Shown: piece after piece, positions 59,372 to 64,000 of the stretch
Layout: each line of letters starts with the position of its first letter
Numbering within the stretch: position 1 is the stretch's first letter
Source of the DNA: JAOPZW01 sp963835295
GTDB taxonomy: Bacteria > Actinomycetota > Thermoleophilia > Solirubrobacterales > Solirubrobacteraceae
NCBI GenBank assembly: GCA_963835295.1
Contig: CAWIEX010000015.1
Span: 605,890 to 669,889 of the forward strand
Direction: 5' to 3'
DNA length: 64,000 nucleotides
Program-made: the position numbers and the translations under genes
Notes under the pieces: generated by a model
The model's database searches: none
Seen by the model: only the letters and a program-made list of their open reading frames with translations
What the model was told of the DNA's origin: nothing

Positions 59372-60219
59372 GCCCCCTGGCGGGCGGCCTGGGCCTCGCC
59401 CTACTGGCGTCGCTGGCCCTCAACAGCAGCTACCTGCTGCAGCACGCCGGCTCGCGCGGCGGCCCGCCGGTGACCCTGCGCCGGCCGCTCATGGCGCTGC
59501 GCGGGCTGCTCTCCTCGCGCACGTGGATGGCCGGCCTCGGGCTGGGCCTGTCGGGCTGGGGCCTGCACGTGGCCGCGCTGTCGCTGGCCCCGCTCTCGCT
59601 GGTGCAGGCCTTCGCGGCGGGCGGCCTCGCGCTCGCGGCTCCGCTGGGCGCCCGCGCGCTGCGCCAGCCGCTGGGTGCGCGCGAGCGCCGCGCGATCGCG
59701 ATGATCGTCCTCGCCCTGGCGATGCTGGCCGCCGGCGCGGTCGCCGGGCCGCCCGGCACGGTGCCCGCGGCGGGCCTCGCGGTGGCGTTCATGGTGCCGT
59801 GCGCCGCGCTGGCTGCGTTGCTGGCCACCGTCCGCGGGCCGCGCCGCGCCCACGCGCTCGGCGCGGCCGGCGGCGCGTTGTACGGCATCGGAGATGCGGC
59901 GACCAAGGCGCTCACGGCGGCGGCCCACGGCGGGCTGGGCGTCGCCGCCGCCACCGCCTGGCTCGCGGTGCTGGCGGGTGCGGCGGCGGGCGCCTTCGTC
60001 TGCTTCCAGCGTGGCCTGCAACTCGGTCCTGCGGTGCCCGTCCTGGCGCTCATGACCGCGGCCACGAACGTGGTGGCGATCGGAGCGGGCCTCGTCGTCT
60101 TCGGCGACCCGCTGGGCGCCGGCCCGGCACTTGCGCTCCTGCACGCGCTGGCCTTCGCGCTGGCCGGGGCGGCGGCATGGTGGCTGGCGCCCGTGCAGGC
60201 GCGCCTCGAGCCCGAATGA
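59368..60219 (+). CDS. DMT/EamA-like membrane transporter
   Basis: The 283-residue protein has nine to ten short hydrophobic helices; LSLAPLSLVQAFAAGGLALA and FGDPLGAGPALALLHAL resemble DMT-superfamily transporters. A GTG overlapping the gtrA stop is the start. In this neighbourhood a lipid or glycan-precursor translocation role is possible but unproved. It converges with the rhomboid-like gene. Confidence 0.75.
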   Translation: MSPLAGGLGLALLASLALNSSYLLQHAGSRGGPPVTLRRPLMALRGLLSSRTWMAGLGLGLSGWGLHVAALSLAPLSLVQAFAAGGLALAAPLGARALRQPLGARERRAIAMIVLALAMLAAGAVAGPPGTVPAAGLAVAFMVPCAALAALLATVRGPRRAHALGAAGGALYGIGDAATKALTAAAHGGLGVAAATAWLAVLAGAAAGAFVCFQRGLQLGPAVPVLALMTAATNVVAIGAGLVVFGDPLGAGPALALLHALAFALAGAAAWWLAPVQARLEPE

Positions 60220-60224
60220 CGACG

Positions 60225-60857
60225 TCAGAGCGCCGGTCGGCGCGAGCGCCGCGCGAGCGCAGGCGCCACCAGCCCCAGCGTGAACGCCAGGACGTGCTCG
60301 ATGCCCGCCAGCCCGGATCCGAGGCCGAGGGCGGCGAGGACCGCGACGCCCGCCGCGACCGCAACCAGGCCGACGGACTCTCGTCGCGCCCGCATCGCCT
60401 CTCCGACGAGCGCGCCGACCACCGCGAGTGACACGCACGAGATCCCGTAGTCGGGCGCGTCGACCACTCCGTCGACGTCGGCTCGCGCCGCCAGCCACAC
60501 CACGCCCACCCCGACGTAGGCGAGCAGCGTGGCCCCCACGTGACCGAGGGCGGCGGCGAACCAGAACGTCCGCGCCCCGAGCCTGCGCACGGCCAGCGCG
60601 GCAATGGCAGCGGCCGCGGGCAGCTCCGCCCCGACCGGCCCCGAGACGACGAGCCCGCTGGTGAACAGCCGCCACAGCTCGCCGCGCACCACGCCGTCCG
60701 GGCTGGAGGCCAGCAGCCCGGCGTGTGGCGCCCCGCCCAGACCGCGAGCGACGGCGATCGCCGCCACCGCCGCGAAGTACGTGACCGCCAGCGCGCCACC
60801 GATCCCGACCGTCCTGCGCCCATGCACTCGAAGCGGAGCGAGCGACAGCCGGGGCAT
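60225..60857 (-). CDS. Rhomboid-fold membrane protein (possible intramembrane protease)
   Basis: The 210-residue protein has six helices. ELWRLFTSGLVV before the second helix is typical of rhomboids. APDYGISCVSLAVVGAL has a GxS motif where the catalytic Ser would lie, and GIEHVLAFTLGL has a His in a later helix. Loop lengths resemble rhomboid/rhombosortase proteins. The usual GxSG is GISC here, so activity is uncertain. Confidence 0.65.
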   Translation of the reverse strand: MPRLSLAPLRVHGRRTVGIGGALAVTYFAAVAAIAVARGLGGAPHAGLLASSPDGVVRGELWRLFTSGLVVSGPVGAELPAAAAIAALAVRRLGARTFWFAAALGHVGATLLAYVGVGVVWLAARADVDGVVDAPDYGISCVSLAVVGALVGEAMRARRESVGLVAVAAGVAVLAALGLGSGLAGIEHVLAFTLGLVAPALARRSRRPAL

Positions 60858-60972
60858 CCCGCCAGGGTAGCCGCGCGGCGAGCGCGGGCGCCGGCCCAGC
60901 CGACCGCGTCGCTAACCGGATCCCAACACGGACGCAAGGCCGAGCCAGCCACGCGAGCGCCACGATGAGCCC

Positions 60973-62961
60973 ATGCCGGCCAGAGCAATCGCGCGCGTTG
61001 CCCGTGTCGAGCGCCACGCGCTCGGCCCGCGGGTGTTCGTGCTCGGCCGGCGCGTGCACGAGTGCCACCTCGGCCTTGCCGCGCTGATCGCCGGCGGCGT
61101 CCTCGCGCTGGCCGGGCTGAGCGCTGTGCCGCTCGCCGTGCTGCTCGCCGCCGGGGCCTGGCTGGTGGCCAAGGACTGGCGCGACCTGCATCCGGCCACG
61201 CGCGACACGGCCATGTGGCGGCCCGGGCTGCACCGCCCGGCGGACCTCCCGCCCACACCGGTCACCCAACGCGTGCCGCTGCTCGCGGCGTGCGCGACCG
61301 CGCTCGTGGGCGTGGTCAATGTCGCCTCCGCGCTGACGCCCGAGGTGCCGCTGCGGTTGCGCGCACTGCTGGCCATCGCCCCCGTCCACGAGGTCGCCCT
61401 GGCCCATGCGCTGGCCCTCCCCACGGGGCTCGCCCTGCTCGGCGCCGCGTGGCAGCTCGCACGCCGCCGCGGCCGGGCCCTGAGCGTCGCCGTCGCTCTG
61501 CTCGGCCTGCTCGGCGTCCTGAATCTGCTCAAGGGCCTCGACGTCGAGGAGGCGGTCATCAGCTGGGCGCTGGCCGCCATGCTGTGGCGCGCCCGATCGG
61601 CCTTCGCCGTCCGCCACAGCGACGCCGACCTCCCGCGCGCACTCGCGAGCGCCGGCGCGGTCCTGGGGGGCGCATTCGCGCTCGCGCTCGCGGCTGTGCT
61701 CGCGGCCGGGCCGGGGCTGGCCCCCGCCGTCCCGACCGCCGCCGCCCCCGGCCGCGCCCTGGCGCTCCTGGCGCTGAACACGGCCGCCGTGACCGCCGCG
61801 GGGCCGTTCGCGTGGTTGCCGATGGGGATCGCCCTGCTCGGGGTCGGCGCGGTGGTCGTGGCCGCCGCGCTGCTCTTCGCGCCTCTGCGGCCCAAGCAGC
61901 TCGCCGACGGCCTCGACCGCCGCCGCGCGGCCGCCCTCGTCCGCCGCCACGGGGCGGACACCCTGAGCGCCTTCAAGCTGCGCAACGACGTGCTGCGACA
62001 GTGGTCGCCGGACGGCCGCGCCATAGCCGCCTACCGCGTCGAGGCGGGAACCATGCTCGTCGCCGGCGACCCCGTCGGCGCGCCGGGCGCGACGCCGGGC
62101 GTGCTCGAGGCGGTGATCGCCCACGCGCGACGCCATGGACTCGCCCTGGGGGTCGTCGGCGCCAGCGAGGCGTTCGCGGCCGCGGCCCGGCGCGCCGGAC
62201 TGCGCCGCCTGTATCTCGGTGACGAGGCCATCCTGGCCACCGGTGCGATGGACCTCGCCGGCGGCCATCGCAAGAGCCTGCGCAAGGCGGTCCACCGCGT
62301 CGAACGCCATGGCTACGTCCCCGAGCTTCACGCCGTCGGCGAGCTCGACGCCGCCACGATCGTCCAGCTGCGCGAGGTCAGCGGCCGCTGGCTGGACGGA
62401 GCACCCGACCGCGGCTTCTCGATGGCGCACGACGACCTCGTCGACGAGCTGCTGCCCGACGCGCTCGTCGTGCTGGCGCGCGACTCCGAGCGGCGTGTAC
62501 GAGGCTTCTTGCACTTCGCACCGGTCTACGGCCGCCCCGTGGTGTCGCTGGGGTTCATGCGCCGAGACCGCGACACGCCCAACGGGCTCACCGACTTCCT
62601 CGTCGTGCACGCGGCTCGGCTCCTCGCCGAGCGCGGCGTCACCGAGTTCTCGCTGAACTTCGCCGCCTTCGGACGCTGGCTGCGCGCTCCTTCCGGCGCG
62701 CTCGAAAGGGCGCTCGGGCGGCTGGTCCGCCTCGGCGACCGCTGGTTTCAGATCGAGCGCCTGTACCGCTTCAACGCGAAGTTCGAGCCGCGCTGGCAAC
62801 CGCGCTACCTCCTGTTCGACCGGCCGCTGGGACTGCCGCGCGTCGCGCTGGCCGCGATGTGGGCCGAGGGCCACCTGCCCAAGCCCCGGCCGATACGTAT
62901 CCGCCCGAGGGCGGCGCCGGCGCGCGTCGCTCGGGCCCCGGGAAGGCCGGGCCGCCCGTAG
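60973..62961 (+). CDS. MprF/LysX-like phosphatidylglycerol aminoacyltransferase (DUF2156)
   Basis: The 662-residue protein has an N-terminal membrane domain of about seven helices and a C-terminal DUF2156 domain from about residue 320: RRHGADTLSAFKLRNDVLRQ, VAGDPVGAPGA, HRKSLRKAVHRVERHGY, GLTDFLVVHAARLLAERGV and SLNFAAFGRW, then YRFNAKFEPRWQPRYLLFD. Such enzymes transfer Lys or Ala from tRNA to phosphatidylglycerol and change surface charge. There is no lysyl-tRNA-synthetase domain as in mycobacterial LysX. Confidence 0.87.
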   Translation: MPARAIARVARVERHALGPRVFVLGRRVHECHLGLAALIAGGVLALAGLSAVPLAVLLAAGAWLVAKDWRDLHPATRDTAMWRPGLHRPADLPPTPVTQRVPLLAACATALVGVVNVASALTPEVPLRLRALLAIAPVHEVALAHALALPTGLALLGAAWQLARRRGRALSVAVALLGLLGVLNLLKGLDVEEAVISWALAAMLWRARSAFAVRHSDADLPRALASAGAVLGGAFALALAAVLAAGPGLAPAVPTAAAPGRALALLALNTAAVTAAGPFAWLPMGIALLGVGAVVVAAALLFAPLRPKQLADGLDRRRAAALVRRHGADTLSAFKLRNDVLRQWSPDGRAIAAYRVEAGTMLVAGDPVGAPGATPGVLEAVIAHARRHGLALGVVGASEAFAAAARRAGLRRLYLGDEAILATGAMDLAGGHRKSLRKAVHRVERHGYVPELHAVGELDAATIVQLREVSGRWLDGAPDRGFSMAHDDLVDELLPDALVVLARDSERRVRGFLHFAPVYGRPVVSLGFMRRDRDTPNGLTDFLVVHAARLLAERGVTEFSLNFAAFGRWLRAPSGALERALGRLVRLGDRWFQIERLYRFNAKFEPRWQPRYLLFDRPLGLPRVALAAMWAEGHLPKPRPIRIRPRAAPARVARAPGRPGRP

Positions 62962-63300
62962 AATCGTCTCGCCGGCAGACTGGCTCGCGGGTTGACGGCA
63001 GGCCGCCCGCGGTGGCCCAGGGAAGCTGCGACGCCCGCCAAGCGGAAAGCCAGGTGACGCGTCCCTTCGCGCCTCAAGTCGGTGCCGATGTCGCCAGGCG
63101 CGCGTCGGTCATGCGAACGATGTCGCGCGGGTCGAGAACGATCGCATGGCGGTGGTCACCGCCCGGAACAGAGGACCCGCTCGGCCGCTAGCAGGTGCTG
63201 GTCGACCAGCCGGCGAGCCGTGGTCGAGGAGTCATCGGCTCACCCCGCCCACTCGCCTCGCTGACTGTCGGAGCCACCGTAGGAGGCCCGCAGCACGCCA
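62962..63300. other. Gene-free stretch before the integrase relic
   Basis: About 340 bp with no gene I can support on either strand. It separates the chromosomal envelope genes from the mobile-element remains. Confidence 0.45.
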
Positions 63301-63323
63301 CTCCGCATTCGCCACGAAGCGTC

Positions 63324-63517
63324 CCACACATTCCGCAGGACGTGCGTCACCCTGATGCTCGAGGCCGGCGCGCCGCTGAAGTACGTGCAGGACCAAGTCG
63401 GCCACGAAGACACGAAGACCACCACACGACCCCTCTCGCGCCTAGGCGCGGTCCCTGCCAGCGCTTCACGCCGCGACCAGCCAAGAGCACGCGAGTTCAG
63501 AAACGCCAAAAGCCGCT
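63324..63517. repeat. 194-bp tandem repeat, copy 1
   Basis: Starts CCACACATTCCGCAGG. It recurs at an offset of 194 bp; I see one difference (G at 63344, A at 63538). It covers the integrase fragment. Confidence 0.85.
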
Positions 63518-63711
63518 CCACACATTCCGCAGGACGTACGTCACCCTGATGCTCGAGGCCGGCGCGCCGCTGAAGTACGTGCAGGACCAAGTCGGCCACG
63601 AAGACACGAAGACCACCACACGACCCCTCTCGCGCCTAGGCGCGGTCCCTGCCAGCGCTTCACGCCGCGACCAGCCAAGAGCACGCGAGTTCAGAAACGC
63701 CAAAAGCCGCT
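63518..63711. repeat. 194-bp tandem repeat, copy 2
   Basis: Immediately follows copy 1, and matching sequence extends about 5 bp past its end (to 63716). Near-identity means a very recent duplication, or an assembly artefact. Confidence 0.85.
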
Positions 63712-63838
63712 CCACAGATTTGCACCAACGGATGCTTCAGCGGTAGTTTGTAGCGGTATGAGGTCGTTAAAAGCCGCTTGCGCCACGAGCTCGGCCCGTC
63801 GTTGGACGGACGGCGCAGCCTAAGGACGAGCGTGTGCG

Positions 63839-64000
63839 GTGTTGTCGATCGGCAAGTTGACGGTCGAGCAGTCGCGTTACTACGAGCGCCAGGTCGCCCA
63901 GGGTCGTGACGACTACTACTCCGGCCGCGGGGAGTCGCCGGGCCGATGGACTGGTGCCGGGGCGGAGGCCCTCCGGGTGGGTGGCCAAGTGGATGACGAT
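63839..64000 (+). CDS. MobF-family conjugative relaxase, N terminus (runs off the window)
   Basis: A GTG at 63839 (or TTG at 63842) opens 54 codons reading LSIGKLTVEQSRYYERQVAQ, then GRDDYYSGRGESPGRWTGAG and AEALRVGGQVDD. This matches the start of TrwC/TraI-type relaxases: an early YY pair containing the nicking tyrosine candidates, then DYY and the GExPGxWxGxGAxxLG motif. AAGGA lies upstream. These enzymes nick the transfer origin in conjugation, so the element carrying it extends to the right. Confidence 0.78.
   Translation, partial: MLSIGKLTVEQSRYYERQVAQGRDDYYSGRGESPGRWTGAGAEALRVGGQVDDD

Larger units (their letters stand above)
63301..63735 (+). pseudogene. Tandemly duplicated C-terminal fragment of a tyrosine recombinase
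   Basis: Both copies encode HTFRRTxVTLMLEAG (catalytic HxxR) and APLKYVQDQVGHEDTKTTTR with the later active-site His of phage-type integrases. The sequence turns into unrelated low-similarity text before the catalytic Tyr, and no N-terminal DNA-binding part exists upstream. The first copy reads LRIRHEAS before HTFRRT and stops soon after the duplicated junction. It is inactive debris of an integrative element. Confidence 0.75.

Noticed and set aside
59401..62874. 1157-codon minus-strand frame
   Set aside because: Antisense to the EamA-like and MprF-like genes and partly to the rhomboid region; Gln/Arg/Gly-rich with no motif.
62962..63300. Minus-strand fragment reading GGDHRHAIVLDPRDIVRMTD
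   Set aside because: Looks vaguely protein-like but has no start, no family I can name and is too short to support.

Overview
The window is a very GC-rich chromosomal segment with tightly packed genes, 4-bp ATGA/GTGA stop-start overlaps, many GTG/TTG starts and several leaderless-looking promoters. Gene families (actinobacterial-type two-component pairs, MptB-like mannosyltransferase, DrrAB-type exporter, LLM oxidoreductase, MobF relaxase) point to a high-GC actinomycete. A Thermoleophilia/Solirubrobacterales-like soil lineage is my best guess, but it is inference from gene style and no marker gene is present. Two otherwise intact genes (cheB, a sugar kinase) are each broken by one missing base in a short G/C run. 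This looks more like draft-sequence error than biology.

Layout. 1-4.9 kb: an exopolysaccharide-like operon on the minus strand (receiver-PIG-L deacetylase fusion, ATP-grasp, PHP phosphoesterase, GT2), a divergent OmpR-type regulator and a NarL-type regulator whose phospho-acceptor Asp is Glu. 4.9-13.3 kb: a complete chemosensory operon (REC, two chemoreceptors, Hpt, CheW, CheA-REC, CheB, CheR) without flagellar genes; the two receptors share an apparently identical 935-bp signalling module. 13.8-14.7 kb: a SpoIIE-type phosphatase. 15-27.8 kb: carbohydrate catabolism (secreted beta-helix protein, SIS isomerase, ABC sugar importer, DeoR regulator, PfkB kinase, GH4 glycosidase, SMP-30 lactonase), then an LLM oxidoreductase and a TetR regulator. 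27.8-36.4 kb: two export systems (MarR-DrrAB; MacAB-like transporter with adaptor and lipoprotein) and a VanY-like carboxypeptidase beside a VanRS-like pair. 36.5-39.3 kb: ASCH and YCII proteins, an MFS exporter, a TetR gene that has lost its DNA-binding head, and a 3' fragment of tRNA-Ala.

39.6-48.4 kb holds what I consider the most interesting unit: ferredoxin and ferredoxin reductase, a small unknown protein, a two-component system, a decayed calcium-binding secreted protein, two tiny membrane proteins, ApbE, a ferric-reductase-like membrane protein and a P1B ATPase. Four copies of a 27-28-bp motif (GTAAG-N6/7-YTGACC-N4-GCTWAC) lie just upstream of these transcription units, and each points toward one of them, suggesting a local redox/metal regulon run by the embedded OmpR-type regulator.

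48.4-51.2 kb is a gene graveyard (pieces of FtsX permease, ABC-2 permease, P-ATPase and methyltransferase) around an intact tandem universal stress protein. 51.4-63 kb encodes envelope glycan and lipid functions (GT39-like and MptB-like transferases, GT2, GtrA, flippase-like and rhomboid-like proteins, MprF-like synthase) with one more two-component pair. The right edge carries a tandemly duplicated integrase fragment and the first 54 codons of a MobF conjugative relaxase, so an integrative or conjugative element probably starts there.
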